From Bythopirellula polymerisocia (GTDB lineage Bacteria; Planctomycetota; Planctomycetia; Pirellulales; Lacipirellulaceae), in contig NZ_SJPS01000003.1 in NCBI RefSeq assembly GCF_007860015.1, positions 248,001 through 312,000 on the forward strand: a stretch of DNA of 64,000 nt. Reading direction: 5' to 3'. Positions 18,221 through 28,692 of the stretch are shown here, in pieces. The notes below the pieces were generated by a model, which was not told where the DNA came from, did not search any database, and saw only the letters and a program-made list of their open reading frames with translations. The stretch's first letter is position 1; the number at the start of each line of letters is the position of its first letter. The position numbers were made by a program, and so were the translations under genes.

Positions 18221-19438
18221 TCAGCCGCCGTCCACGACTTCACCCCCTGCGCGAGTACACATAGCTTGCCAAACAACTCCATCAATTTCATTTTCGACGA
18301 AGCGGACCGAGGCATCAGCCATAGCAGCATTGACACCTTGGCTGTGGCGACTCCGAGCAGCAGCATAGTTGTTGCCGCCGCTACTCTCAGCCGATCGCTC
18401 CTCGCAAGGCATATCGCTCCATTCGGCAGTCTCTCTAATGCCTGTGCCGCAAGCTGGGATAATATCTGGCTCCTTGGAATTGGGGGTCTGATACCCCATG
18501 AAAGCTCCGGCTCCCGCACTAGGAATCATCCACACCCCTCGCCAGTCGTCATTTCCTGATCCCTCGTCACCGGTTTTGGTGGGAGAGGATCCATCCCAAG
18601 TTAGAACCTCACTTAAGAGAACAGTGTTTGATAGACCATCGCTGATTTGTGCCGGCTTGGTCCCTCTTCCCAGGCGCGCTCCGGCAGGAAATTTTTGGAT
18701 TCGCACCATACTGAAAGAGCCCGCCAGATACTCCGGCGGAGCCGAAACGAGTCTGCCCGTCCCGTTTTCTCTTCTCACCGGAGCACCCGCGAGAGCAGCG
18801 GCATCGTTTGATTCCAGGGGCACGGCGTGCATCATATAACCCCCTCCAAAGCAAGCCACGTAATTACCTTTTACTAGATTACCCAAGCTGGTTCCGCTCG
18901 TTCCATCATCGTCGTCGTTGTAAACAAGGCTCGTGTCTGACCCAGCACTTGGGCAGAGGAACGTTTGATTATTCTTCCCTCCCAAGCCAAACTCGTCACC
19001 GCGCTTCGCATCCCAGTTGTCCATGGGATTCGCTTCTTGAAGATCTTCTGGGAAAGTTTTCAGAGCACGGCTGGCAAGATTTGCCAGAGAACCTTGTTCG
19101 ATGTATCCCAAGAGTTGAACGGCCCAGTCAGGACCGTAGCACTCGCAACCCTTCTGAGTTCCGGCAACAATGAAGGAAGATTTATTCGCCTGCCCGCCGG
19201 GAAAGCTGCTCTGGATGTCTACGCATGTTGGCCCTCCCGGCGGGAAAAATGTATTCGCCGACTCAAAATTCGAGCAAGATAGAGCGATTTGCTTCAAGTT
19301 GTTCGTGCAAGAGGAACGCCGTGCCGCCTCACGAGCGGCTTGAATCGCGGGCAGTAGCAGGGCCACGAGAACGCCAATGATGGCAATTACCACTAAGAGT
19401 TCAACCAACGTGAATCCCGGGGGAGAGGCTTTTTTCAT
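18221..19438 (-). CDS. DUF1559 domain protein, long form
   Basis: A 405-residue DUF1559 protein. The prepilin-like motif [16 protein letters not shown] is at residues 8-23, followed by [20 protein letters not shown]. The middle is rich in glycine and disordered-looking loops. Near the C-terminus the usual DGH motif is replaced by [17 protein letters not shown], so the end of the family signature is divergent from the copy at 3520-4425. AAGGA precedes the ATG. The giant surface-protein gene lies 157 bp downstream on the same strand and could be co-transcribed. Confidence 0.9.
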   Translation of the reverse strand: MKKASPPGFTLVELLVVIAIIGVLVALLLPAIQAAREAARRSSCTNNLKQIALSCSNFESANTFFPPGGPTCVDIQSSFPGGQANKSSFIVAGTQKGCECYGPDWAVQLLGYIEQGSLANLASRALKTFPEDLQEANPMDNWDAKRGDEFGLGGKNNQTFLCPSAGSDTSLVYNDDDDGTSGTSLGNLVKGNYVACFGGGYMMHAVPLESNDAAALAGAPVRRENGTGRLVSAPPEYLAGSFSMVRIQKFPAGARLGRGTKPAQISDGLSNTVLLSEVLTWDGSSPTKTGDEGSGNDDWRGVWMIPSAGAGAFMGYQTPNSKEPDIIPACGTGIRETAEWSDMPCEERSAESSGGNNYAAARSRHSQGVNAAMADASVRFVENEIDGVVWQAMCTRAGGEVVDGG

Positions 19439-19691
19439 TGAGGAAATCCTTATCTCATAAAGCGAAAATCGATGGCGGGACCAGCCTAGCCGCCCGAACT
19501 TAGGATTGGAGGTGACCGAAAACTAATGCAGTGGGGCGGTCTTCAAATCCAGATAGCACGGATTCTAAAAAGCAATTGCGAAGATCGTGCTTGGAATTCG
19601 TGAATTCCTTATTAGCTTTTTGTGAAGAGGTGAAGTTGGGAGAACCAACTCTGTTGCGCAAAGAAATGCGCGAGATGTGCTCTTCAATTCA

Positions 19692-21029
19692 TCATTTACG
19701 AGGGGTTGAAGCAGCTTCGGAAGTCGCAATACCCTTCGAATCCTGCCCAGTAATTAATCGTGCCGAGCGATCATAGGTAAAGTAGCTCCATCCCCACTGC
19801 ATGAGTACCAACAAACGGTTGCGGAAGGTGACTATCTTCATCAAATGGATCACAAGCCAAAGTATCCAGGCAAACAAACCGGAGAAATGGAAACGACCTA
19901 TCTCGCCGACGGCAGCGCTTCGGCCGATTGTTGCCAGACTCCCCAGATGCCGATATTGGTAATCAGTGGTCGGGCGATTCTTAAGGCGTTCGCGGATGAG
20001 CTTTGCGGCATATTTTCCTTGCGAGATCGCCACCGGAGCTACTCCTGGCAGAGGATTACCGGATTGGTCATGGCACTTGGCCATATCTCCCAGTACTAGA
20101 ATCTCGGGATGACCTGGCAAAGAGAGATCAGCCTCAACTGTAATCCGACCGGCACGATCGAGTTCGGCGCCTGTAGCGGTAGCCAAGATCTTGGCTAGTG
20201 GTGAGGCCTCCACACCGGCTGCCCAAAGAACCGTTTTCGTGGGGATTGTCTCTTCACCATTGTCCGTCTTGATAGTCACCGTAGAATCGGTGATCTGCTC
20301 GACCATGGAATTCGTGCGTACAGTGACTCCCAGTTTTTCGAGCGCAAGCTGACACTTCTTCGACAGATCGGGCGGATACGCGAGGAGTACCCTTTCGCCC
20401 CCCTCGATCAGTAAGATTCGGGCATCCGAAGGATTGATGCGATGAAAGTCTTCTTTCAAACTGTGTCGAGCAATCTCCGCAAGGGAACCTGCAAGTTCCA
20501 CACCCGTCGGCCCTGCTCCGACGATCACGAAGTTTAACAAGGAGCGTCGCCTCGTCGCATCCTCTGTGAGTTCTGCGGCTTCGAAAGCAGAAAGTAATCG
20601 CCGGCGAATCTCTGTGGCGTCTTCAACTGTTTTCAACCCAGGTGCCAAGGATTCCCACTCCGGATGGCCAAAGTAGCTATGTCGAGCCCCGGCAGCAACC
20701 ACCAGCGTATCGTAGTTCAAATCACCACTCGCCAGACACACTGCACGCCGTTCGGCGTCGATATCCGTCACCTCCTCCATGAGAACTTGGCAGTTGGCTT
20801 GCTTGCCAAGCAGGCCACGCAAAGGGGCTGCGATATTCGCAGGCGACAGGCCGCCGGTCGCCACCTGATAGAGCAACGGCTGAAACAAATGGAAGTTGCG
20901 GCGATCGATGAGCGTGACGTCGACTGGTGCGCGGCGCAATCCCCTAGCAGCACTGAAGCCGCCAAATCCACCGCCAATGATGACCACTTGCGGTCGCCGA
21001 GTTTCTGAGCTGGTTGGAGGGGTCGTCAC
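19692..21029 (-). CDS. Type II NADH dehydrogenase (NDH-2-like flavoprotein)
   Basis: A 445-residue FAD- and NAD(P)H-binding oxidoreductase expected to pass electrons from NADH to quinone at the inner face of the membrane without pumping protons. It has an N-terminal FAD fold VVIIGGGFGGFSAARGL and the NFHLFQPLLYQVATGGLSP segment diagnostic of NDH-2. A second nucleotide fold follows (FVIVGAGPTGVELAGSLAEI), then the FAD-binding ILVLGDMA. A C-terminal hydrophobic stretch (LFAWILWLVIHLMKIVTF) can dock to the membrane. I start it at GTG 21029, 31 bp after the MFS stop; the longest frame would overlap that gene. It is probably in an operon with the two MFS genes. Confidence 0.9.
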   Translation of the reverse strand: MTTPPTSSETRRPQVVIIGGGFGGFSAARGLRRAPVDVTLIDRRNFHLFQPLLYQVATGGLSPANIAAPLRGLLGKQANCQVLMEEVTDIDAERRAVCLASGDLNYDTLVVAAGARHSYFGHPEWESLAPGLKTVEDATEIRRRLLSAFEAAELTEDATRRRSLLNFVIVGAGPTGVELAGSLAEIARHSLKEDFHRINPSDARILLIEGGERVLLAYPPDLSKKCQLALEKLGVTVRTNSMVEQITDSTVTIKTDNGEETIPTKTVLWAAGVEASPLAKILATATGAELDRAGRITVEADLSLPGHPEILVLGDMAKCHDQSGNPLPGVAPVAISQGKYAAKLIRERLKNRPTTDYQYRHLGSLATIGRSAAVGEIGRFHFSGLFAWILWLVIHLMKIVTFRNRLLVLMQWGWSYFTYDRSARLITGQDSKGIATSEAASTPRK

Positions 21030-21060
21030 GAATATTTTTACTCGAACCAGCTTGATGACA

Positions 21061-22404
21061 TCAGTCAGGTAGCGGCTTGCCCTTTGTCTCGGGTGCGAAC
21101 GGCAAGACAAGGAGTCCAAGCACAAAGATGCCACACATTGTCAAACCGGCATTGCGAAGCGGTTCTGCAGTATCGGCGTAAACATTTCCAGTCAGCCAGC
21201 CAAGCAAAAACGGACCAACAGCAGCTACAAACCGACCCACGTTGTAGCAAAAGCTCGTTCCTGTGCTCCTCAGATGAGTGGGAAACAATTCGGGAAAGTA
21301 AATTGCATACCCGGCAAAGAGCGACAGGATGCAAAATCCCATAATTGGCACCATCCAAAACACCTGGTGAAATTCCGTCAGGAAATAAAACACGGAAGCC
21401 GTGCTAATCATCGCCGCAATGAAAGCAATTGCGAAAGTCGGTTTTCGACCCAGTCGCTGTGCCAGAATGGCAAACCCATACATACCGAGCGCCGCCCCCA
21501 GATTCATCATCATCGAGGCGATTCCCTTCCAATGAGTCACTGAGCCAGCAACCTGTGCATCTGAAAGACCCTCGGCCACGAATTTGGTTCGCATTACGTT
21601 GCCCACCAGATCAAAGGTGAAAAACGCGATCCCCCAGAGACCGACGATCCCAGAAAACGCCAGGCCCAAACCAATCAAAGCATGTTTGCGCCACGTGGGA
21701 TGACCGAAGAGTTCTCGATAAGAGCCGAGTTTGCGAGCAACATCCCCTTCATGCGAGGCTTGCTGCCAGCGCTCAGGTTCTTTCAGCCGTGTACGAATCA
21801 CAAGGGCAAGCAAGGCCGGAACAGCGCCGACGACAAACATGGGCCTCCACACACTGTCGACCAAGCCATGTTCGTGGAGCGATCCCATCGACATCCCAAT
21901 CAACGCAGCAGAGACATTGCCTATCGCCGAGAGGGCTTGCAATACGCTCAGGCAATAAGGGCGTGCTCGATCAGGCATCACTTCAGCAACCAATGCGACG
22001 CCCACTGCGAACTCCCCTCCCACCCCCAGACCGGTCAGAAATCGATAGAGCGAAAAATCCCAAAAACCGACACTCAATGCACTGAGACCCGTGAATAGGG
22101 AATACAACAAGATGGTGACGATCATCGTTTTAGCACGACCAATGCGATCACCCATGACCCCGAAGACGAGACCACCAATCGCCCAACCCATCAAGAAGAT
22201 TGCGGTCGCATACCCACCTGCTGCGTCGATGTCAGCTTGTGAGGGAGTTCCCGGAAGCAACTCAGCCATCGCAGGCTGGCGAGCCAAAATAAAGAGCTGT
22301 TGGTCGAGACAATCAAAAAGCCAACCAAGCGCTGCCACAAGCAGCACAAACCATTGGTAGCCATTAAGTTCTCGATACCAACGATAACGTCCTTCAGTCA
22401 TCAT
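21061..22404 (-). CDS. MFS transporter
   Basis: A 447-residue major facilitator with about 12 membrane helices. Motif A-like VFGVMGDRIGRAKTMI follows helix 2, and a second copy-like LAQRLGRKPTF follows helix 8. The ELFPTHLRSTGTSFCYNVGR segment is typical of the sugar/metabolite:proton symporter branch. The start overlaps the stop of the upstream MFS gene by 4 bp (ATGA), implying translational coupling. The substrate cannot be read from the sequence. Confidence 0.9.
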   Translation of the reverse strand: MMTEGRYRWYRELNGYQWFVLLVAALGWLFDCLDQQLFILARQPAMAELLPGTPSQADIDAAGGYATAIFLMGWAIGGLVFGVMGDRIGRAKTMIVTILLYSLFTGLSALSVGFWDFSLYRFLTGLGVGGEFAVGVALVAEVMPDRARPYCLSVLQALSAIGNVSAALIGMSMGSLHEHGLVDSVWRPMFVVGAVPALLALVIRTRLKEPERWQQASHEGDVARKLGSYRELFGHPTWRKHALIGLGLAFSGIVGLWGIAFFTFDLVGNVMRTKFVAEGLSDAQVAGSVTHWKGIASMMMNLGAALGMYGFAILAQRLGRKPTFAIAFIAAMISTASVFYFLTEFHQVFWMVPIMGFCILSLFAGYAIYFPELFPTHLRSTGTSFCYNVGRFVAAVGPFLLGWLTGNVYADTAEPLRNAGLTMCGIFVLGLLVLPFAPETKGKPLPD

Positions 22405-23897
22405 GTGGGTTCCCCATCATTATTGATTGCGTCAACACCAGGCTCCGGTAGCAAGCAACTCAACAGCAGGTTGCAAAGGATCAAAACAAAGGCAACCCCC
22501 GCCGATACGACCGCTATCTTGGCCGCAGGACTGGCCCCAGGTACAAAACTGAAGGTGGCGATGAATTGAGTGACAAAAGCAAAGGGAGTGCCCAACATGC
22601 GGCCCCCGATATTGGCGGCAAAACTTTCGCCCGTACCGCGCAGATGGACAGGGAACACATGGGGCAAATAGTTACCCCAAAAACTGAATACACCTACCGT
22701 GAAAAAGCCCGCCAGGAAAATACCGATGCCCAAAAGTGACAAACTCACGTTGTGGAATCCAGGGAGCCAACTCATGTCCCCTGTCCAATAAACCTTCTCG
22801 TGTCCGAGGAAGTAGCCATAAAATACCATGGGCAAGACTATCAGGCCAGGTATCAAAAAGAATCGCAGCAAGTTACGCCGACTGACTATATGCACGACCA
22901 GCACGGCCAAAGCAAAACGACCAAAGAGACCACCCAGCTCTTGTGACTTCGTGTAATTGGCCGTGATCACTTGCCGCGTCCTGCCAGCCGCCGCAGCCGC
23001 CTGGGGCTTCGGTTTTCCCTCGCTAGCCGCCGTCATCTTGGCTTGCACCGTGTCGAGACCGGGCAAGATCTGAGGCAATTGCTGTAACGCCCCGAAGGCA
23101 ACTCCGTAGCTGCAGGCAAACATTAGCGTGGTAACGATTGTGGTGCGTTTGAGTTTGGGCGAAAACAACTCTGCAATGCTCGGGCGCTGTAGCGTACCCG
23201 CAGCCTTTTTCGCAGCCCATTTGGGTGACTCCGGTAAAAAGGGTCGAATAATAATCAACGGAATTGCCGGAATAAGACCGCTCATCATCGTGTAGCGCCA
23301 ATCGGCGTGTTCGCCGATGGGGGCAATTGTACCTACGAATGATTGCAGAAAACCGGGAATCTGGATGGCAGGAAGACTCATGGCATGCTTGGCGATAACG
23401 CCATTGACAAATGCCACTAACAATCCGCCGAAAGACGAAAAGGCCTGCGTGTAGCCGAGAACTTTTTCGCGCTGCACGGGGTTGTCAAACAGTTCGGCGA
23501 GCCACGCCACGGCAGCAACAAACTCGACACACACTCCCACAAAAGTCGTAGTGCGAAAGAAGAGTAACATCCAGAGGCTGGTAGAGAAACCGGAAAGACA
23601 CGCCGACACCGCATAAAGCAAGATACTCCAGGTGAGCACACGGCGGCGACCGAAACGATCGGTCAGGTATCCCCCCAACAGTCCAAATATTCCGCCGCAT
23701 AAGGCAGGTACATAAAACAACAGCCCAAACCAGCGCGCAAACTCGGGAGTTCCCGGCGAGATCCCTCCTAACTCCATCAAGGCACTACGGGCTACGAGGG
23801 GTAGCATCAGCAGTTCGTAGATATCGAATGCAAAACCGATCGCAGCAATGATACAGACCAACCACTGGACTGAAGTTAGTCTTTGAGATTCAGGCAT
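22401..23897 (-). CDS. MFS transporter, first gene of the MFS-MFS-NDH-2 operon
   Basis: A 498-residue major facilitator with about 12 helices. Motif A is GYLTDRFGRRRVLTW, and the VFPVHLRGTGESFAANIGGR segment marks the same branch as the downstream gene. A charged, alanine-rich cytoplasmic loop (about residues 255-330) is longer than usual. The ATG at 23897 was chosen because AAGGAA lies 8 bp upstream; the open frame begins two codons earlier at a TTG. The two coupled MFS proteins share layout and motifs and may be paralogues or form a pair. Confidence 0.9.
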   Translation of the reverse strand: MPESQRLTSVQWLVCIIAAIGFAFDIYELLMLPLVARSALMELGGISPGTPEFARWFGLLFYVPALCGGIFGLLGGYLTDRFGRRRVLTWSILLYAVSACLSGFSTSLWMLLFFRTTTFVGVCVEFVAAVAWLAELFDNPVQREKVLGYTQAFSSFGGLLVAFVNGVIAKHAMSLPAIQIPGFLQSFVGTIAPIGEHADWRYTMMSGLIPAIPLIIIRPFLPESPKWAAKKAAGTLQRPSIAELFSPKLKRTTIVTTLMFACSYGVAFGALQQLPQILPGLDTVQAKMTAASEGKPKPQAAAAAGRTRQVITANYTKSQELGGLFGRFALAVLVVHIVSRRNLLRFFLIPGLIVLPMVFYGYFLGHEKVYWTGDMSWLPGFHNVSLSLLGIGIFLAGFFTVGVFSFWGNYLPHVFPVHLRGTGESFAANIGGRMLGTPFAFVTQFIATFSFVPGASPAAKIAVVSAGVAFVLILCNLLLSCLLPEPGVDAINNDGEPT

Positions 23898-24063
23898 CGA
23901 CAATTCCTTGCGAAGCTATTGCGGGAGGCAAACCAGAGGCAGATTTCAAGGCGAGAAGTGAACGATCATAGCCGATTGAGTTGAAATCGTGTAGTGACTG
24001 AAGCGAAATTCGCATGATGGGCGGATTGTTCGTAGTCAGTAACATGCAAACCGCGCTAGATTC

Positions 24064-26097
24064 TCAGCCGATCAGGACACGTGGTCTCTTTTCGGGGTCT
24101 GGTTCTGCTCGCCGTATCAATTCCCGCACCAGCCAAGGTATGTTTCCTTCCCCAAAGAGAACGAAATCCAAACTTGCAGTCAGTGGACTCCGCTCCGACC
24201 AACCAAAGTGGATTTCGGGCACTTTGCCCGATTGTGCTAATTCAAGTGAGACCAAAGCAATTGCGTGAGCAATGGAAACGCATTTGGTTAACTCGACTAC
24301 AAATCGGCCGCTCTCCTCGAGAACGGAAATAGTCGGGCTCTGAGTGAATTCGCTGGTATCCCCCAAGAAGGTCTCAATAAACACGATGGGGATCTCTTCA
24401 CCCAAGCGATGCGTTTGCCGGATAGATCGCTCTTTTTGTTCCAAGCTATGCCGACCAGGGCGATGCGGCACCAGAACCGGGAAGTCGAGATACTTCAGAG
24501 TTTCCCACAAAACGCGAGATTCTTCGTCCGCAAACTCAAATCGATCAAACCGCAATTCAGTACTACGTTTGATTCGCGAAATAGCCGATGCAACGATAAC
24601 AGACAAAATGAACACGCCAGCAATTTGAGTGCCATCAGGTTTTTCAAACATGATGGCAATCGTCGTATAACAGAAAACCAATGTCGCCACCACGTAACCC
24701 CAGGCGATGCGAGGACTGCCGAGAGCACGAGACTCCTGCCAGATGTCGATTACTACAGCGATCGCTGCACTGGACATCAGCACCATGACACCCGTGGCGT
24801 AAGCCTCCCCTTGGGCTTCGACACTGGCATCGAAAATCCAGGTGACCAACAAACTGACGAAGGTGAGCAAGACCACGAGCGGACGAGTGGCCTCTGCCCA
24901 CTGCGGCGCCATTCCGTACCGCGGAAGGTAGCGCGGGATTATATTCAAGAGCCCCGACATCGCACTCGCACCGGCAAACCACAATATCAACACAGTGAAC
25001 AGATCGTAGAAAGCTCCAAAGTTCTCGCCGAAGATTGGACTGATTGTGAAATGGGACTCCCCGTGGGCGAGGAACGCCAAGGCACGATCAGCAGCGGCGC
25101 CCCCTCTCAGCTCCGACTCTTTGATTAAGGTGCTAACGACGAGCGATGAACCGAAAAGAAGGATCGACATGATCGTGGCAGAAGTCAGCAACAATCGCTG
25201 TGTGTTGCGAATGCGGCCTAGGGGTTGATCGAGATTATCGTCTATATCACCTCGGACAAGAGGCATGACCACCACTCCTGTTTCAAACCCGCTCAAACCC
25301 AAAGCCAATTTGGGAAAGAGTATGAGACAGGTGGCCAGAATCGGAAACAGTCCATTTCCACCCACAGGTGGATTAGGTATTTCCCAATCACCTGTTAAAA
25401 CCTGCGACCACCAGTCGCCGAATAGGGTGCCGTGATCCGCGATAAAATAGAGTCCGCTGCCGATCACAATCAGGTTGAGTAGCAGGTACATTCCTACCAG
25501 AAAAACGGCTATGCCAATGACTTCGCGGAAACCTCGCAGAAACATTCCACCTAAGAGAACCAACAATCCCATCGTCAGGGTCATCTGCCCTTGAAACACA
25601 CTCGGCAGATCCTGCCAATAGGGATTGTGAACCAGATGAGCAGCCGCGTCTGCGGCGGAGAGAGTCTTCGTAATTATGAAATCAGTGGCAGCGAAGCCCA
25701 ACAGGACCAGGACGATGATCTTGCTCCCCCAACCGGAGGCGAGTTTCTCCAGCATGGCAATTGAACCTTGACCATGAGGAGACTTGGTCGCTACGAAGCG
25801 ATACACAGGTAGTGCACAGCCTAATGTCACGGCGATCAATAGTAGCGTAGCAATCGGGGCCAGCCGGCCAGCGGCTTCGTAGGCCAAGGAAGGCTGATAG
25901 CCCAATGTGCTGAAGTAATCGACGCCCGTCAGGCACATCACCCACAGCCAGAACGACTGATGGTGCTCCTGGCGAGGATGAGCGATCAATTCTGAAGGCG
26001 GCATTATGCCGCTTCGTTCTTCAGAAGAAGGTATTGCTTCAACCGAGTTTACTTCTTGTTGCTCAGAATCACTGGAATCATCTTTGCGAATTTCCAT
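24064..26097 (-). CDS. APC-superfamily permease with cytosolic C-terminal domain
   Basis: A protein of about 677 residues. After a polar N-terminus (about 55 residues) come roughly 12 membrane helices beginning LTGVDYFSTLGYQPSLAYEAAG, the unwound-helix motif region of APC/KUP-like transporters. Residues after about 525 (SRIKRSTELRFDRFEFADEE on) form a soluble domain. The family moves amino acids or potassium by cation coupling; which one applies here is unknown. The open frame begins at GTG 26157, but the ATG at 26097 is preferred. Neither start has a good ribosome site. The gap to the upstream cytochrome gene is only 74 bp, so the two could be linked. Confidence 0.87.
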   Translation of the reverse strand: MEIRKDDSSDSEQQEVNSVEAIPSSEERSGIMPPSELIAHPRQEHHQSFWLWVMCLTGVDYFSTLGYQPSLAYEAAGRLAPIATLLLIAVTLGCALPVYRFVATKSPHGQGSIAMLEKLASGWGSKIIVLVLLGFAATDFIITKTLSAADAAAHLVHNPYWQDLPSVFQGQMTLTMGLLVLLGGMFLRGFREVIGIAVFLVGMYLLLNLIVIGSGLYFIADHGTLFGDWWSQVLTGDWEIPNPPVGGNGLFPILATCLILFPKLALGLSGFETGVVVMPLVRGDIDDNLDQPLGRIRNTQRLLLTSATIMSILLFGSSLVVSTLIKESELRGGAAADRALAFLAHGESHFTISPIFGENFGAFYDLFTVLILWFAGASAMSGLLNIIPRYLPRYGMAPQWAEATRPLVVLLTFVSLLVTWIFDASVEAQGEAYATGVMVLMSSAAIAVVIDIWQESRALGSPRIAWGYVVATLVFCYTTIAIMFEKPDGTQIAGVFILSVIVASAISRIKRSTELRFDRFEFADEESRVLWETLKYLDFPVLVPHRPGRHSLEQKERSIRQTHRLGEEIPIVFIETFLGDTSEFTQSPTISVLEESGRFVVELTKCVSIAHAIALVSLELAQSGKVPEIHFGWSERSPLTASLDFVLFGEGNIPWLVRELIRRAEPDPEKRPRVLIG

Positions 26098-26171
26098 CTT
26101 GGTAGAATACTGGCCTGAACGGAAAATGGAAGGCCGCGCTCGGTGGGATCGCTTCACACTTATTCGATCGA

Positions 26172-27371
26172 CTAGGCGTCCGGTTTTGCATTCTGCTGCT
26201 CAGTCGCTGGCTCTTCCTTTTCACCGGAGAGCTTCTTTAAGGCTTCGTCGACTTCCTGCAATCGCTTTTCTGCTGCTGCCTGGGCTTCTTCGGCCACTTT
26301 GAGATCCGTTTGAAGGCGGGCTGTTTGCTCTTGTTTTGTCTTCACATCGGCGGTGAACTCGACTTGTTGCTGCTCCAGCCGCTTGCGAGCGACCACGGGA
26401 TGATCCCAGCCAAGATTCCACTCGATCCCGGGCAGATCCTTCTCAAGACTCACCGCCCCATCGTAGGAAACCTTAGTCTTCCACAGATAAATCTTTTGCA
26501 GCCGCTTGAGTCCGCGCAGAGGATCAAGGACACCATCGCTAACGGTTGTGCCATAGAGATTCAGAGACTCAAGTCGATCGAGACCCGAAAGGTATTGGGC
26601 GGCATCGTCTGGAAAGTTGGAGTTCTCCGCTGAAAGAGTTGTTAGGTTTGTTAGCTTGGCAATTTCCGACCAACCCTTGTCAGTTGCCTGCGCACCACGC
26701 AGATTCAGAGAAAACACTTGAGGTCCTACTTCAGCGAGCGTGGCCAACGCGTCATCATTGGCAGGTTCTGATGAGAGGGCAAATGAAACATCCAAGAGAT
26801 TACTTTTAGCAAAGAGCGGCATCACTTGAGCCCCTACACTACGTAATCGGTCAATTGCTTCCTCGGAGGCAGGTTCGACTTCAGGTAGAGGCAAGGGTTC
26901 AATCTTAAGTGGTTGAGGCTTGACCTCTGGAGCTGTGGTGGCCTCTTCGACTGTTGCAGCTTCTTCTGTGGGAGGAGATGTTTTCTCAGCCGACTTGCCA
27001 AAACTTGCGCCTTCCTTGATCCACAAGCTTACGAGATCAATCTCGGCCTGATCGAGGGGATCGCTTCCCTTAGGCATCCGCTTCTTATTGTCGGCAGGCA
27101 AGACCAGACGCTCATATAACTCACTGCTTTCTGGATCACCAGCAACAATCAAGTGCTCGTCGTCTGCGAGTTTTTCCTGTATCGCCTCGGCCGATTGTAA
27201 TCGCAGTTTTCCCAGAGCTTTCTTTTCACCGTGGCACTTGGTGCAATGGGCAGTAAAGATCGGCTGAATTTGCTTTTCATAGTCGACCGCTGCTCGCACA
27301 TGTGGCGATGTAACCAAGAGGGTGAGAAGGGTAAGTAAAGAGGAGAGCGGGAACTTTAGACGCAGGTGCAT
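26172..27371 (-). CDS. Planctomycete-type cytochrome c with leucine-rich repeats
   Basis: A 399-residue periplasmic protein. A signal peptide (residues 1-27, ending HVRA) precedes a PSCyt1-type haem domain with HCTKCHGEKKALGKLRL; haem would bind Cys43, Cys46 and His47. The sixth-ligand region is probably KKRMPKGSDPLD. A Glu/Pro-rich linker follows, then degenerate leucine-rich repeats at about residues 205-330 (VFSLNLRGAQATDKGW and LESLNLYGTTVSDGVL), then a Glu/Gln-rich coiled coil to the end. AGGAG lies just upstream of the chosen ATG, 26 codons inside the open frame. Such fusions are planctomycete-specific and of unknown redox partner. Confidence 0.9.
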   Translation of the reverse strand: MHLRLKFPLSSLLTLLTLLVTSPHVRAAVDYEKQIQPIFTAHCTKCHGEKKALGKLRLQSAEAIQEKLADDEHLIVAGDPESSELYERLVLPADNKKRMPKGSDPLDQAEIDLVSLWIKEGASFGKSAEKTSPPTEEAATVEEATTAPEVKPQPLKIEPLPLPEVEPASEEAIDRLRSVGAQVMPLFAKSNLLDVSFALSSEPANDDALATLAEVGPQVFSLNLRGAQATDKGWSEIAKLTNLTTLSAENSNFPDDAAQYLSGLDRLESLNLYGTTVSDGVLDPLRGLKRLQKIYLWKTKVSYDGAVSLEKDLPGIEWNLGWDHPVVARKRLEQQQVEFTADVKTKQEQTARLQTDLKVAEEAQAAAEKRLQEVDEALKKLSGEKEEPATEQQNAKPDA

Positions 27372-27496
27372 AATGTCAACTCCTAGGGGGTTTAGAATTT
27401 GAGTATAGTTGAGAGAGCTAAGCGATTCAAATAGGTGCCAGAAAGACAATTTCTGCGGAACTTATTCGGTGATCGCGGCATAAAGCGAATTGATTT

Positions 27497-28678
27497 TCAT
27501 ACCCGCACCGTCCAGCCACGCAGGGAAAGTAGCCACATTGCGAACCACCAGAACGCGACTGTCGTAATTGCGTAGGCCAAAGATGATAACTCCGGTGTAT
27601 TGATCCAGGAAGTGAACAATGTCTCGTAGAGCCATTGTTTCGTGGACTGATCACCCACATGGGTTACACTCAGTAATACACTTGACAGACCAGAGGCTAC
27701 AAAAACAAGGATGGCGTTGACGCCTACTACTTCAAATGCGCGACCAATTCGGCGCCAGCCCCAGACGTCGAATTTCAAGAGCGACCCAGCCAGGAAGACG
27801 AGTGCCCAACCGGCAGTAAGAACCACAAAACTACTTGTCCAGATTTTCTTGTTGATGGGAAATGCCGAACCCCATAAGAGGCCCAGTCCGATGCAAACCA
27901 CCCCAGCAGTCGCCAGCCAGCCGACCGTGTTAACGGTTGCGCCTTTACGCTGAATGAGCAATCCGGCCCAGTATCCTAGAAGCGCCGTAACGATGGCCGG
28001 CAGAGTGCTAAGAAGCCCTTCGGGATCTGTCTTCTCGGTCTTGGCTTGGGTCCACATGTGGCTCTCGCCAAGTACAGCGCGGTCCACGACTCGGACGACA
28101 TTTCCTTCGGTGGATAAATTTGCCTGGTAGTCACCACTGGGAAGCCACGCCAATAATGCCCAGTAACCCAGGAGCAGCGCAACCGCGAGCACCGCTTGGG
28201 CACGTACCCCCAGATGCAGCACAATCATTGACGTTGCAAAATACACCAACCCAATTCGTTGCAAGACCCCCGGAAACCGCCAATTGGAGAGATCAACCTT
28301 GTCGGCATTTCCGAGTAGAAAACTGAACACGGCGCTGGACCGATTCAGCAGCAAGCCCAACAAGATTAGAACTGCTGTCCGACGTAGAATCCGCCAGTAG
28401 ACCGCTGACGAGATTTCGGTGCCCGTGCGGTATTTTCGTAATGAGTAGGCCAAGGCCGTTCCCACGATGAAAAGAAAAAAGGGAAACACCAAATCGGTCG
28501 GCGTCCACCCGTGCCAATCGGCATGCCCCAAGGGCCAATAGAGATGTCCCCAATCCCCCGGGTTATTTACGAGGATCATTCCCAAGATTGTAAAACCTCG
28601 AAAGACATCAAGCGCCAGTAGGCGAGCTGGTGAAGAAGAGGTATTGTGTGGAAGTATTGTTGCGATTGGATCTGCCAT
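27497..28678 (-). CDS. DUF5009/NagX-like membrane acyltransferase
   Basis: A 393-residue membrane protein with about 10 helices. The start RLLALDVFRGFTILGMILVN and the following WHGWTPTDLVFPFFLFIVGTA are the hallmark of the heparan-alpha-glucosaminide N-acetyltransferase/NagX family (DUF5009). Such proteins transfer acyl groups across the membrane to amino sugars or glycans. A catalytic His is probably among HADWHGW. AGAGGAAC precedes the ATG. It lies 14 bp downstream of the start-side end of the DinG gene region on the same strand in the order DinG-acyltransferase, so it may be a downstream gene of that transcript. Confidence 0.9.
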   Translation of the reverse strand: MADPIATILPHNTSSSPARLLALDVFRGFTILGMILVNNPGDWGHLYWPLGHADWHGWTPTDLVFPFFLFIVGTALAYSLRKYRTGTEISSAVYWRILRRTAVLILLGLLLNRSSAVFSFLLGNADKVDLSNWRFPGVLQRIGLVYFATSMIVLHLGVRAQAVLAVALLLGYWALLAWLPSGDYQANLSTEGNVVRVVDRAVLGESHMWTQAKTEKTDPEGLLSTLPAIVTALLGYWAGLLIQRKGATVNTVGWLATAGVVCIGLGLLWGSAFPINKKIWTSSFVVLTAGWALVFLAGSLLKFDVWGWRRIGRAFEVVGVNAILVFVASGLSSVLLSVTHVGDQSTKQWLYETLFTSWINTPELSSLAYAITTVAFWWFAMWLLSLRGWTVRV

Positions 28679-28692
28679 AAGTTCCTCTGCTG

